This document shows, one piece after another, positions 55,464-64,000 of a stretch of DNA of 64,000 bases. The notes under the pieces are model-generated. The model was not told where the DNA came from. It saw nothing but the letters and a program-made list of their open reading frames with translations, and did not search any database. Numbering within the stretch: position 1 is the first letter of the stretch; every line of letters starts with the position of its first letter. This DNA comes from Chlorobiota bacterium (GTDB lineage: Bacteria; Bacteroidota; Ignavibacteria; OLB7). The stretch covers positions 1-64,000 of the forward strand of contig JAQBOZ010000012.1 of the NCBI GenBank assembly GCA_028287785.1, given 5' to 3'. The position numbers and the translations under genes are program-made.

Positions 55464-57098
55464 TTAAAATGTTCCTTTAACTCCCCCGCGTATCTCGAAC
55501 CGTGGCACGGAATAATTCTGCCACAGTTCGTACTGATTGGCAAGAAGATTCGTGATCTCCGCGAACACCGAGAGATGTTCCAGCAGCCGGTAGGAGCCTC
55601 CGGCGCCGAGCAGGAAGCGCATCGGCAGGCGAAGTTCGCCCGTTGTCGCGGCACTGTCAGATAGCACGGTCCGCTCTTCGGTTTGAACGAGAAGCGATCC
55701 GAAGAGATCAATTTCCCGATTGAGCGCGAAATCCGCCCGCGCGCGCAGATCGACGGCCGGGATCATCGGCATCGCGCGATTCAGGCTGTCGACGGCCGAA
55801 CGGATCACCGCGTCGGCATCGAGCGTGAGCGTCGGGGTGATGAGGAGGCGGGCGGCGGCCATCGCGCCGATCGTCCGCGAGGCGATGTAATCGTAATGAA
55901 GCTCCCCCGGAAGACCGGAAGCGGTCACGATCGGCGTATTGCCCGCGCTCTCGAAGAAGACGCGACCTTCCAGCGTAATGCTCTCAAGGCTCAGGCGTCC
56001 CCCGGCCGCCAGCCGGACCGGCACCCGCTCCGGGCGGAGGACGATATCACGATCGACGTACGGAGCCGCCATGATCCTGTCGCGATAGGTGGCCGCGCGA
56101 AGTTCCGGGGCAAACCATCCGAAGAGCGAGAGCGCCCTGCTGGCCTCATAACGGAGGGAGAGGCGGGGCATGATCAGGCTGCTCGATCCACTGTCGGAGT
56201 TATCGCCGTTGGCGACCACAATCCCGCCCGTGAGAAACAGCGATCGCGACGGCCGCCACTCCGCGTCGCCGTGAAACGAGAGGAAGGTCGGCGTGTTGGT
56301 CGCGGCCGTGTAGCGGAGCGATGTCGATGAGAACTCCATCCCACCGTTGAATCCCCACGATGAATCGATCCGCCCGGCAAGCCCCACCATCAGCGTCGGC
56401 GATGTCGAGGTCGCCTCGCGAACGGTATCCACATCCGTATCCACGACGCTCATGCCGTCGAGTTGAAACGCGAGCCGGTAGCTGAACGGAAGCTCCTCTT
56501 CGCTCTTCAGCATCACGTTTCCGCTGTTGCCGGTGCGGGAGCGATCGAACCGCGTCCTGGCGTTGCCGTAGAGGAAATAGCCATCCCCCAGATGCTGAAA
56601 CCCGCCGGCGAGGCGGAGACCCCGCAGCGGCTCGATCCCATCGCCGATCAGCAGGCTGCCGCGCGCGCCGATCAGCAGGGAGCTGGCCTTCGCGCTGTCG
56701 ATATGCCCGGCGGTGCCGCGATAATCCAGATCGCCCGCCACATCGAATCTCTTTCTGATGTATTCGGCGTTCACCATCGCGCGCGGCGAGAGGTAGCTCC
56801 CCAGGCTTGCCTCATAGCTGGTCTTCAGCGGCGCCTCGTACTCCCGGTATCCGGGAAGCGACCCTCCCGAACCGCCGAGATTGGAAACACGATCGCCGAA
56901 GAGCATCACATCGTTCGGGGGAAGTTGATAGAGTGATGTATCAATCACCTCCCCCTTGCGCGCCTTTGGAAGCGTGACCACCCGCTTGCCGTAGACCGGC
57001 ACGGGGTTCAGGTCCAGCGGCGGCAGATCCTGCGCCAGCAGCGGTGCCGACGCCAGGAGCGCAAGTGCGATGATGAGACGAGGGAGAGATCTGTTCAT
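55464..57098 (-). CDS. outer-membrane barrel protein, TonB-linked locus
   Basis: 544 residues. The signal peptide ends LLAQ. A short N-terminal region (VPVYGKRVVTLPKARKGEVI) is followed by about 20-22 alternating strands (SLGSYLSPRAMVNAEYIRKR, SWGFNGGMEFSSTSLRYTAA) and the end FEIRGGVKGTF, the Phe signal for barrel insertion. The C-terminal part (LSVFAEITNLLANQYELWQN) resembles TonB-dependent receptor barrels, but there is no canonical plug domain. It lies between a large TPR gene and tonB in one direction, so it may be a simplified TonB-linked transporter or a separate barrel. Confidence 0.75.
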   Translation of the reverse strand: MNRSLPRLIIALALLASAPLLAQDLPPLDLNPVPVYGKRVVTLPKARKGEVIDTSLYQLPPNDVMLFGDRVSNLGGSGGSLPGYREYEAPLKTSYEASLGSYLSPRAMVNAEYIRKRFDVAGDLDYRGTAGHIDSAKASSLLIGARGSLLIGDGIEPLRGLRLAGGFQHLGDGYFLYGNARTRFDRSRTGNSGNVMLKSEEELPFSYRLAFQLDGMSVVDTDVDTVREATSTSPTLMVGLAGRIDSSWGFNGGMEFSSTSLRYTAATNTPTFLSFHGDAEWRPSRSLFLTGGIVVANGDNSDSGSSSLIMPRLSLRYEASRALSLFGWFAPELRAATYRDRIMAAPYVDRDIVLRPERVPVRLAAGGRLSLESITLEGRVFFESAGNTPIVTASGLPGELHYDYIASRTIGAMAAARLLITPTLTLDADAVIRSAVDSLNRAMPMIPAVDLRARADFALNREIDLFGSLLVQTEERTVLSDSAATTGELRLPMRFLLGAGGSYRLLEHLSVFAEITNLLANQYELWQNYSVPRFEIRGGVKGTF

Positions 57099-57155
57099 GC
57101 CGGTCTTGATTCGGAAATAGGTATCGATATGCCTTGCTGACGCGAGGCGCGCGGA

Positions 57156-60155
57156 TTATTTCTTCAGCTTCTTCAATCGCGTCTCCGCCTCCTTCTTGAC
57201 CGCGGGGTTCTCGCTCTGCGTGGAGAGCTGCGTGTAGATATCGCGCGCCGCCGCGTAGTTGGTCAACTGCTCGTAGACGCCGCCGAGCCTCATCAGCCCC
57301 GGCTCCGCGAACTCCGTATAGGAGGCGAAATCGGTGGTAAACCGGCGAAGCTCCACAAGCGCGGCGGAGAGATCGTTGCTCTTGATAAGCAGCTCTCCGC
57401 GGAGCAGCAGCGCCTCGGCGGCGACATCGTCCAGGCGGCGGTTGACGACCGCGGCAAGGAGATCGAGCGCCCGATCGGTCTCGCCACGCGGGGCGATAAG
57501 CCGCGCCGTTGCCACGCGACTTTTGTCGAGGAAGAGATCATCCTCCTTTCCCCTGCTGGAATCGAGCACCAGACGGAACTCCTCCAGAGCGCCGAGCGTA
57601 TCGCGCAGCGCCAGCCTGGCCTGGGCAATCCCGTAATGCGCCTCGTTTGCCCGTTCCTGATCGGCATATTTCGTCAGATACTGCTCGTAGCTGTTGGCGG
57701 CCTCGCTCCACTGGCCGGCGCGGAGCATCAACCCCGCCGCCTCCACCTGGGCATTTGGCGCGGCGGCGCTTGCCGGGTAGCCATCCACCACGCGACGATA
57801 GTAGAGCGCGGCGGAATCGCGGTTGCCCAGATACTCATAGCCGCGCGCAACCTGATAGATCGCGTCCGGCACCACCGGGCTGTTCGGATACTGTTCGGCG
57901 ATGCGGTTGTAGAGCGCGATCGCCCCCGGAAAATCACCCCCCTCCAGCACGATCCCCGCCTTCCGGAAATCGAGCGAGTCGGGGGGAATCCTGTTCGGGT
58001 TCCGCACCTGGAAGCTGTCGATGATCGCCACCGCCTCCTGCCCGCGCCCCATGGCGTTGAGGGTGAAACGGACGGCATCGAGCGCCGGCGGGACAACGAT
58101 GCTGTTGGGATAATCATCCAGCACGCGACGGTAATAGACCAGGGCGCTGTCGTAGCTCTCGTTGTTGTAGTAGATATCCCCCAGGGCAAAGGCGACCTGC
58201 GGCAGCAGCTTGCTTTCGGGATAGCGGCCGGGGAAGGCCATGAACTCCGCGATCGCCAGCGAATCCCGGTTGTTCCCCTGATAGATCGACCCGATGTTGA
58301 ACCCATAGCCATCGCGACGGGGGGAGCTGGGATAGTCGGCGATCAGCTTCCGGAACACCTCCACGGCGCGGTCCACCTCCCTGAGCTGGAGAAGCGCCTC
58401 GGCGATATGGATCTGCGCCTCCTCATCGCGCGCCCCCTTGCCGGAGAGCCCGCCCACCGATTCGTAGGTTTCGATCGCCTTGCCGTACTCCCCCAGGAAC
58501 CTGTAGGAATCGGCAAGGCGGAGCGTGGCCTCCACCGCCAGATCGCTCTTCGGGTTGTTCTCGATAAAGCCGCTGAAGGCGAGCGCCGCCTTCCTGAACT
58601 CCTTCTGCTGGAAATTGGACCACGCCAGACCGTACAGCGATTCCTCGCGCCAGCGACCGGAGGCAAACCGCTCCACGTACATCGCGTAGTAACGCTCCGC
58701 CTCATCGTACGCATGATCCTGATAGAGCGCCTCCCCCAGCCAGAAGGTCGCATCGGCGATCTGCTCCCCCTTCTGCTGCTCGGAAACATACTCGCGGAAG
58801 CGCTCCACCGCGCTGTGAAAACGCCCCACCCTGTAGAGCATCACCCCCTCGCGATAGAGGGCGCGACGATAGAGATCCCCCGTGGCGCCGATCTTCTGCG
58901 CGCGGGCAAATGCGTACTGCGCGTTTCCCGCGTCGTTGAGCGCGGCATACGATTCGCCAAGGAGATAGTAGGCATCGGGGCGGACATCGCTTTCCGGGAA
59001 CTGGCGGGCGGCGATCAGCAGATAATGGCGCGCGGAATCGTACTGCGCGCGACGGTAGAAGATGCGTCCAAGCTGGTAGTAGGCGTTATCGCTGAACGAT
59101 TCGTACGGGAGCTTTTCCACCAGCGACTCGAACGTGCGGAACGCGCCGGCCGTATCCCCCTGCTTCACCTGAACCGCGCCGATCTGGTACGATGCCGCCG
59201 CCGCGATCGAATCGATCCCATCCTCCAGCAGCCGGAACGTCGCCACGGACTCCGGGTATTTCCCCAGTTGCAGCTCCGCCCATCCCACGCCATACCGCGC
59301 CGAGCGGACGCGGGGGCTTTTCGGGAAGGTGCGGAGGAATTCGTTGTCGTAGCGGAGCGCGTCATCGTAGCGGCCGAGCGCCGAGCTGATCTCGCCGAGA
59401 TAGAAGAGCTGCTCCTCCGTCTGGCGCTCGCTACGCGGGGTGATGCTTGTAAGGAGCCTCAGGGCCGATTCATTGTTCCCCCGCCGGGCCTCCAGCACTC
59501 CAAGCCGGAGCTGTGCATCCAGCAGAAGATCGCCTCCAGGATCGCTATCGATCAGCCTCCGGTAAAGGTGCGCGGCGCTGTCAAGCTCCCCTCGTCCCTC
59601 CATGATCCACGCCTTCAGATAGAGCGCGGCATCGGTGAACTCGAAGCGGTCCCCCTCAAGCGCCCGTCCCGCGTAGAGTTCGGCCTCATCCAGCCGGTTG
59701 CTGTCGGCGGCGATGCGGGCAACCCAGTAGAGCGCGTTCCGGCGATCGGCCCCGGTGTCGACGGCAACCTCGCGAAAAGCCTCGGCGGCCTCCCCGCGAA
59801 GCCCCTCCTGATACGCCGCGGTCCCCTCCAGATAGCGCATCTCCCCCCGCCGCGCATCGAACGGATACGACGCCAGGAAGGACCGACTGCCGGCGTAGGC
59901 GGCGCGATAATGTCCCAGCATGAACTCGGCGCGGGTGAGGAGATAGATCGCATCGGCGATATTCTCACCGGGAGCGGCGGAGTCCAGCGCCATCTGAAGG
60001 CCGGCGGCGGCATCCACATACGAGCCGTCCCGGATAAGGCGCGCGGCCTCCCTCACGGCGCGCGGAAGCGGGCGCTGCTCCTGAACGCGGGGCTGCGCCG
60101 CAAGCGTAACCGATAGCAAGAGGAAGAGAATCGGAAGCGGAGAGAATATCTTCAC
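57156..60155 (-). CDS. large exported TPR protein
   Basis: 999 residues from GTG at 60155, which gives the signal peptide MKIFSPLPILFLLLSVTLAA. An earlier ATG at 60218 would add 21 non-signal residues. The mature protein is almost wholly tetratricopeptide-type repeats (for example YRAAYAGSRSFLASYPFDAR and AQYAFARAQKIGATGDLY), with 20 or more units. It resembles the large TPR proteins (TolA-binding/YbgF-like) found next to TonB genes in Bacteroidota. Probably a periplasmic scaffold for envelope machinery. The barrel and tonB genes follow on the same strand. Confidence 0.85.
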   Translation of the reverse strand: MKIFSPLPILFLLLSVTLAAQPRVQEQRPLPRAVREAARLIRDGSYVDAAAGLQMALDSAAPGENIADAIYLLTRAEFMLGHYRAAYAGSRSFLASYPFDARRGEMRYLEGTAAYQEGLRGEAAEAFREVAVDTGADRRNALYWVARIAADSNRLDEAELYAGRALEGDRFEFTDAALYLKAWIMEGRGELDSAAHLYRRLIDSDPGGDLLLDAQLRLGVLEARRGNNESALRLLTSITPRSERQTEEQLFYLGEISSALGRYDDALRYDNEFLRTFPKSPRVRSARYGVGWAELQLGKYPESVATFRLLEDGIDSIAAAASYQIGAVQVKQGDTAGAFRTFESLVEKLPYESFSDNAYYQLGRIFYRRAQYDSARHYLLIAARQFPESDVRPDAYYLLGESYAALNDAGNAQYAFARAQKIGATGDLYRRALYREGVMLYRVGRFHSAVERFREYVSEQQKGEQIADATFWLGEALYQDHAYDEAERYYAMYVERFASGRWREESLYGLAWSNFQQKEFRKAALAFSGFIENNPKSDLAVEATLRLADSYRFLGEYGKAIETYESVGGLSGKGARDEEAQIHIAEALLQLREVDRAVEVFRKLIADYPSSPRRDGYGFNIGSIYQGNNRDSLAIAEFMAFPGRYPESKLLPQVAFALGDIYYNNESYDSALVYYRRVLDDYPNSIVVPPALDAVRFTLNAMGRGQEAVAIIDSFQVRNPNRIPPDSLDFRKAGIVLEGGDFPGAIALYNRIAEQYPNSPVVPDAIYQVARGYEYLGNRDSAALYYRRVVDGYPASAAAPNAQVEAAGLMLRAGQWSEAANSYEQYLTKYADQERANEAHYGIAQARLALRDTLGALEEFRLVLDSSRGKEDDLFLDKSRVATARLIAPRGETDRALDLLAAVVNRRLDDVAAEALLLRGELLIKSNDLSAALVELRRFTTDFASYTEFAEPGLMRLGGVYEQLTNYAAARDIYTQLSTQSENPAVKKEAETRLKKLKK

Positions 60156-60349
60156 GGTAATCGAATAATTCTTGGAGATGCCCGGCGGCGTTCCGGCCAC
60201 CACCGGCATTGACGGCATCCCCTGGGGAGGGGCAAAGATAGCAAAACCGGGAAGTCGCCCGGAGAATGATCAAACCATCGCGTCCCGTGAACATGGACTC
60301 GATCGGGGAGATTTGTGACGATGGGCTGAACGCGCAGGGGGTTGATTAT

Positions 60350-60577
60350 GCATGGGTTGTACCTCATGCGTGAGATATTGCGCCCCTCCGGGGCTCAGAC
60401 CCTTTACTTCTTCGAGCCTCGGAGGGGCGCAATCCCTGCTGCGCGGGGAAATGTGCATGGGGTTCCACCCCATGCACGAGCTATCGCGCCCCGTTGGGGC
60501 TCAGGATTCATCCTCCCGCATCTTCTTCAAGCCCCGGAGGGGTGCAATCCCTGGTGCTCGGGGCGATGCCCCGAGCA
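60350..60577. repeat. four composite palindromic repeats, some inverted
   Basis: Units: GCATGGGTTGTACCTCATGC (60350-60369) with GCCCCTCCGGGGC (60382-60394) in inverted order; CCTCGGAGGGGCG (60417-60429) leading to GTGCATGGGGTTCCACC... (60453-60477), which is shared with an inverted unit ending GCCCCGTTGGGGC (60488-60500); and a forward unit 60528-60577 (CCCCGGAGGGG, CAATCCCTGG, GCTCGGGGCGATGCCCCGAGC). Each unit combines a short GC palindrome, a CGCAAT-type linker and a second longer palindrome. Confidence 0.85.
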
Positions 60578-60611
60578 AAAAAAGGCCGGCAATCATCCCG
60601 ATCGCCGGCCT
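60577..60611 (-). terminator. intrinsic terminator of the LCP gene
   Basis: AGGCCGGC (60583-60590) and GCCGGCCT (60604-60611) form the stem; on the minus strand it is followed by seven U (A run 60577-60583). It lies about 40 bases beyond the LCP stop and directly abuts a composite repeat. Confidence 0.88.
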
Positions 60612-60649
60612 CTCGAACTATCATTCCCCGCTCTCCGGACCCCGGAGAG

Positions 60650-62107
60650 TCAGGGCTTTCCGCCATCCGGCTTGATGTCGTGCACGGTCGGCTCGGCGGG
60701 GGCTTCGTGCTTTGGAGCCTCCTGTTTCGGAGATTCCTGTCTGGGCGCCTCCTCATGATGCTCCTCCTTCGGCGTGCTCGCGGACGCGCCGTCGATCGTC
60801 GGCGTGGACTCCACATGCGTCTGCTTCTGCCCGATGTTATCGATGCGGGCGCGCTTTATCGCCGCCTGATCCGGTTTGTCGTGATGCTTCACCTGTCGCA
60901 TGCCGTAGCTGAACCGGCGATCCTCACGTTCAGTCTCGCTGAACGCCTTCCGTTCCTCGGCCATGTATTTGGTCACATCGTTTGCCTTCGCCGGCTGTTT
61001 CAGCGCGGTGTAGGCACGGACCATCAGATCCTCCACGCTGTCGCGGATCGCGCGGCGGAGTGGACGCTCCTGCACCTGAAGCCACGCCTTCTGCACATAA
61101 ATCGGCTCGAGCTGGGCAATCACGGCCTTCGCCGATGACTGGCCCGCGGCGCGCTGCACGATCTCGTGCATCTTCGGATACGGGTTGTAGCGACCCAGAT
61201 CATCGATCTGCTCGCCGGTCCTGCGTACCAGCTTGTTCACCACGTCCGCCACCTGATCCGGGTCCGGCACCGCGACGCTGTCCAGACGGGCAAGGTTGAT
61301 CCTCGGCATCATCGTCAGCGCGATATGAGACTCGTTCATGGCATCGGCGTGCTTGAGCGTGTAGACCAGTGCCTGCGCGGTTTCCAGGTTCAGATCGGTA
61401 TCCACCATCCCGAGCCCCATGCGGATCAGGAGATCGCCCTTGGCGCCGGTGAGGAGATCGCCACGGCGGATCACCTGCTGCCGGAGAAACTTGCCCTGAT
61501 TATAGCTCCGCTGCACATCCCCCAGCGCGTACGATTTACGATGGCGAAGAAACTGAAGCGCGGTGGCGGGGTCCTTGTAGCCCAGCAGCTCCAGCACCCC
61601 CATCACCTGGCTGAACGTCACTTCCACGTAGTAGTCGATCGATCTCTTGTGGCAGAGCTTCGCAACCGCCTTCATAAAGGTCTTCCGCCCTTTCAACGCC
61701 CTGACATTCGCCATGAAGGAGAGATCGTCATCGATGCCGTAGCCGGTCACTTCCGTCCCGCGGGGGATGGAGGTGATGGTGGCGCCGACCGAATCCTTCG
61801 TGCGGATGGTGATGAGATGGATGGCGTCGGCGTGATTATCGGTGGAGGCAAGCCTGTTGTCCAGCCCGACCACCAGGATGTTCACTTCCTTCGGAAGCGC
61901 CGCCGCCGCCTTCGCGATATCATCATCATACACGGCCTCGTACACCTTGTCGGTCACCGCCGCCGCGGATGCCAGCGGCGTGGGCATGGGGGTGACCCAG
62001 CCGACGAACTGCCATGCACAGAGAAATGTGAAAACAATCGCGATGTACCACGGCCAGCGCCGACGGCGACGCGGTTGAGCCGCGACGTTCGTATCATCAG
62101 TTTTCAT
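60650..62107 (-). CDS. LytR-CpsA-Psr (LCP) family protein
   Basis: 485 residues from ATG 62107 (MKTDDTNVAAQPRRRRRWPW); an open frame upstream to 62173 is not family-like. One transmembrane helix (YIAIVFTFLCAWQFVGWV) is followed by the LCP domain: VNILVVGLDNRLAS, HADAIHLITIRTKDS and SIPRGTEVTGYG, with the later LRHRKSYALGDVQRSYNQGK and RQQVIRR motif. LCP enzymes attach undecaprenyl-linked glycopolymers to the cell wall or surface. The C-terminal tail is Lys/Glu/Pro-rich and low complexity. Its presence fits the polysaccharide operon at 26-32 kb, although the polymer is unknown. It has a strong terminator. Confidence 0.9.
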   Translation of the reverse strand: MKTDDTNVAAQPRRRRRWPWYIAIVFTFLCAWQFVGWVTPMPTPLASAAAVTDKVYEAVYDDDIAKAAAALPKEVNILVVGLDNRLASTDNHADAIHLITIRTKDSVGATITSIPRGTEVTGYGIDDDLSFMANVRALKGRKTFMKAVAKLCHKRSIDYYVEVTFSQVMGVLELLGYKDPATALQFLRHRKSYALGDVQRSYNQGKFLRQQVIRRGDLLTGAKGDLLIRMGLGMVDTDLNLETAQALVYTLKHADAMNESHIALTMMPRINLARLDSVAVPDPDQVADVVNKLVRRTGEQIDDLGRYNPYPKMHEIVQRAAGQSSAKAVIAQLEPIYVQKAWLQVQERPLRRAIRDSVEDLMVRAYTALKQPAKANDVTKYMAEERKAFSETEREDRRFSYGMRQVKHHDKPDQAAIKRARIDNIGQKQTHVESTPTIDGASASTPKEEHHEEAPRQESPKQEAPKHEAPAEPTVHDIKPDGGKP

Positions 62108-62426
62108 AGACGGGAAAGAAATAGTGGGCCGCAAATATAACAGAAATATAATTGCCGCATGATATAGAGGCAACGCCGGCGTGGGCCGATACGCGGCGGG
62201 GCGGGGGAACCACAGCCGCGCCGAACGTGATCATCGACCACGTTCCGCTCGGACAAAGGGGGAATGGCAACGCGAAATCGGGGGGAAACGAAAACGGCCC
62301 GTGCTGAGCCGAACACGGGTCGTCAGTGCCATATCTGGTGCGCGGGACATTCTGATGGAGATGTACCCCATGCAGGAGCCATGACGCCCCGTCGGATCTT
62401 GGGGCACATCTATGTTCTCTCTTCTT
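62108..62426. other. intergenic region before the LCP gene
   Basis: About 320 bases. It should hold the LCP promoter. A degenerate inverted copy of the composite repeat may lie at about 62362-62393 (ACCCCATGC then GACGCCCCGTCGG). No gene or RNA seen. Confidence 0.4.
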
Positions 62427-62475
62427 CAAGCCCCGGAGGGGCGCAATCCCTGCTGCGCGGGGCGATGCCCCGCGC
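62427..62475. repeat. composite palindromic repeat at a stop codon
   Basis: CAAGCCCCGGAGGGGCGC, then AATCCCTGCT, then GCGCGGGGCGATGCCCCGCGC. It ends two bases before the stop codon (62480-62478) of the minus-strand Old Yellow Enzyme gene, the same placement as the copy at 53802-53852. Confidence 0.85.
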
Positions 62476-62477
62476 AA

Positions 62478-63698
62478 TCAGACAGTGACGCCATCGAGCT
62501 GGCGGAGAGTTTCCACCGTGTCCAGCTCGGGGCAGAGGGAGAGCCAGCCGGGGCGACCCAGCATTTTCCGATACATCGGCGGCGGGATGGTCAGGGATTC
62601 CGCCCCGCCTGAAAGCGGCAGGCATGTGCGAATGGCATCCTCATCGCCCTCCAGGACCTTCGCGACCCATTCCGGCTCGATCACCAGCTCGCGACCGAGC
62701 GCCACCAGCGACGGCCCATCCTCCAGCACGCGCACCGCATCCTCCGGCGTCACCACCGATCCCACGCCGATCACCACCGTTTTCCCGGCCACCCGCTCGG
62801 CAATGACCGATGCCCGTGGCCGAAGATCGGCGCGATCGCGGAGGGAGCCGGCGAAATAGTTCGCGGTGGAGATATGGAGCCAGTCCAGACGGCAGGCCAC
62901 AAGCCCCTCCACAAGCTGAAGCGTATCCTCCATCGTGATGCCGGGCTCCTCGATCTCCTCCGGCGATAGGCGATAGCCGATCGAGAAGGGGCGATAGGCG
63001 TTTCTGCGGACCACCTCCTGCACCTCCTCCAGCACGGCAATCGGAAACGCGGCGCGGTTCTCGATGGAGCCGCCCCAGGAATCGGCCCGCTGGTTGGCGT
63101 GGGGGGAGAAGAACTGCTGGAGCAGATAGGTGTTGGCGCCATGAATCTCCACGCCGTCGAAGCCGGCCTGGATGGCGCGCCGGGCGGCGCGACCGAACGC
63201 CTTGATCGTCTCCTCGATCTCCGCCGAGGTCATCTCCCTGGGGATATCGGCGCCGGGACGGAGCGCGGCGATGGCGCTCGGGGCAAGGGGCGCATATCCC
63301 AGCAGCGACGCCGGGGACATCCGGCCGCCGTGATGGATCTGGAGCACCGCGCGCGCTCCGGCGCTGTGGATCGCGTCGGCGGCGAGCTTCAGGCTTGGGA
63401 TCATCGCATCATCAGCGCAGCTCCACTGCCCCTCGAACGCATGTCCGTGATCGATCACATAACAGGCGGCGGTGATCACCATCCCCAGGCCGTGCGAACG
63501 ACGCCGGAGAAACTCCACTTCCTCCGGCGTGATCGTGCCGTCGAGGTTGGAGGAATAGGTGGTCATCGGGGCGAGCACAAGCCGGTTCTTCAGCGTGATA
63601 TCACCCGCCAAAAACGTAAGAGGCTCGAACAGAGGGGCGTAGGCCGGATTGGTCACGTTCGGATATAAATCGTACGGAGTTGAATGATAGATCGACAT
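62478..63698 (-). CDS. Old Yellow Enzyme-type flavin oxidoreductase
   Basis: 406 residues. It has the (beta/alpha)8 FMN fold of the NADH:flavin oxidoreductase/Old Yellow Enzyme family: LVLAPMTTYSSNLDGTITPE, the active-site EIHGANTYLLQQFFSPHANQ with His-186 and Asn-189, RADSWGGSIENR, and GVGSVVTPEDAV. These enzymes reduce electron-poor alkenes, nitro compounds and similar substrates with NAD(P)H. There is no C-terminal NADPH/ferredoxin-domain extension, so it is the short OYE type. It stands alone at the window end. Confidence 0.93.
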   Translation of the reverse strand: MSIYHSTPYDLYPNVTNPAYAPLFEPLTFLAGDITLKNRLVLAPMTTYSSNLDGTITPEEVEFLRRRSHGLGMVITAACYVIDHGHAFEGQWSCADDAMIPSLKLAADAIHSAGARAVLQIHHGGRMSPASLLGYAPLAPSAIAALRPGADIPREMTSAEIEETIKAFGRAARRAIQAGFDGVEIHGANTYLLQQFFSPHANQRADSWGGSIENRAAFPIAVLEEVQEVVRRNAYRPFSIGYRLSPEEIEEPGITMEDTLQLVEGLVACRLDWLHISTANYFAGSLRDRADLRPRASVIAERVAGKTVVIGVGSVVTPEDAVRVLEDGPSLVALGRELVIEPEWVAKVLEGDEDAIRTCLPLSGGAESLTIPPPMYRKMLGRPGWLSLCPELDTVETLRQLDGVTV

Positions 63699-64000
63699 CG
63701 GGATGGTCCCGCGCGGGTTATCGGGGGTTGATTTCCCCGGCGTTTCCCGGCGAACCGGAGCCCTTGCGGGGCATTGTCATCGGGTCCGTTCCGGGCGGGC
63801 CGGACGGGATATTCGGAAGAGGGGACAAATATACCTCTATGACGGATATCGGCCGGGAAATGTGCCACCCCCGCGCGCTCCGTTGACGATTGGCCGGGCG
63901 CCATGTTGCTCCCTTCACCATTCTTCATATTTTCGGCATCTGTCCGCATCAATCATCAGGAATCCCCAGGGCGTTCAACGGAATGGGTCGCCGGCCCGTC
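63699..64000. other. window end, no gene seen
   Basis: Upstream region of the Old Yellow Enzyme gene. Open frames here are in Pro/Arg-rich shadows without start signals, and I see no RNA gene. Confidence 0.4.

Larger units (their letters stand above)
60156..60649. other. intergenic region with repeats and a terminator
   Basis: About 490 bases. It contains the upstream region of the TPR gene, several composite palindromic repeats (60350-60577) and the terminator of the LCP gene (60577-60611). No gene seen. Confidence 0.5.

Noticed and set aside
57636-60116. 826-codon plus-strand frame opposite the TPR gene
   Set aside because: The minus strand encodes clear TPR repeats with a signal peptide; the plus frame has no domain and follows from high GC.
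34846-62475. CRISPR array
   Set aside because: The repeats vary in arm sequence, are not evenly spaced and have no spacers; no cas genes are present.

Overview
The window (about 60% GC, no rRNA or tRNA found) comes from a Gram-negative bacterium. It looks like a member of the Bacteroidota/Chlorobiota superphylum, possibly a Kapabacteria- or Ignavibacteria-like lineage. The reasons are several proteins ending in Por/type IX secretion sorting domains, many outer-membrane barrels ending in aromatic residues, ClpS/Lon/GroESL of Bacteroidota-like type, and few strong Shine-Dalgarno sequences. The placement is inferred from protein character, not from a phylogeny.

Layout. 1-4605: a chaperone-usher-like surface-fibre locus (two DUF4402-like subunits, a PapD-like chaperone and an usher-like barrel). 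4668-6951: groES-groEL with a clear promoter, a perfect CIRCE operator, a palindromic repeat array between the genes and a terminator. 7051-11893 (minus): two envelope proteins, then an ECF sigma factor overlapping an anti-sigma-like gene whose product ends in a barrel-like region. 11894-13224: gene-poor, with palindromic repeats. 13225-19280: lon, a Spy/CpxP-like protein, a rhodanese, a flippase and a CPBP protease. 19404-24255: a TPR protein, an exported rhodanese, ClpS, a PQQ-type sugar dehydrogenase lipoprotein and a frameshifted lipoprotein with a T9SS tail. 24461-26158: urocanate hydratase. 26223-32344: a tightly coupled surface-polysaccharide operon (glycosyltransferase, flippase, deacetylase, glycosyltransferase, UDP-GlcNAc 2-epimerase). 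32461-34461: an OmpA-family protein. 35158-38910: a large ATPase/BTAD regulator divergent from a small zinc-ribbon gene. 39049-41972: a T9SS protein and a long repeat-rich exported protein. 42088-43077: malate dehydrogenase. 44033-51244: an 1818-residue and a 545-residue T9SS cargo protein. 51245-54549: small genes of unknown function, an unusual tandem A-tract array and a probably frameshifted membrane protein. 54550-60155: a TPR protein, a barrel and a TonB in one direction. 60650-63698: an LCP-family protein and an Old Yellow Enzyme.

How it fits together. Most of the window builds or secretes envelope material: a fibre-like system, T9SS cargo, polysaccharide synthesis and attachment (WecB, flippases, LCP), and TonB/TPR/OmpA envelope proteins. 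Around these are protein quality-control genes (GroESL, Lon, ClpS, Spy). Two kinds of intergenic palindrome recur and often sit within a few bases of stop codons. The least explained parts are the usher-like locus, the sigma/anti-sigma-barrel pair, the A-tract array at 51.7-52.1 kb and the repeat families.
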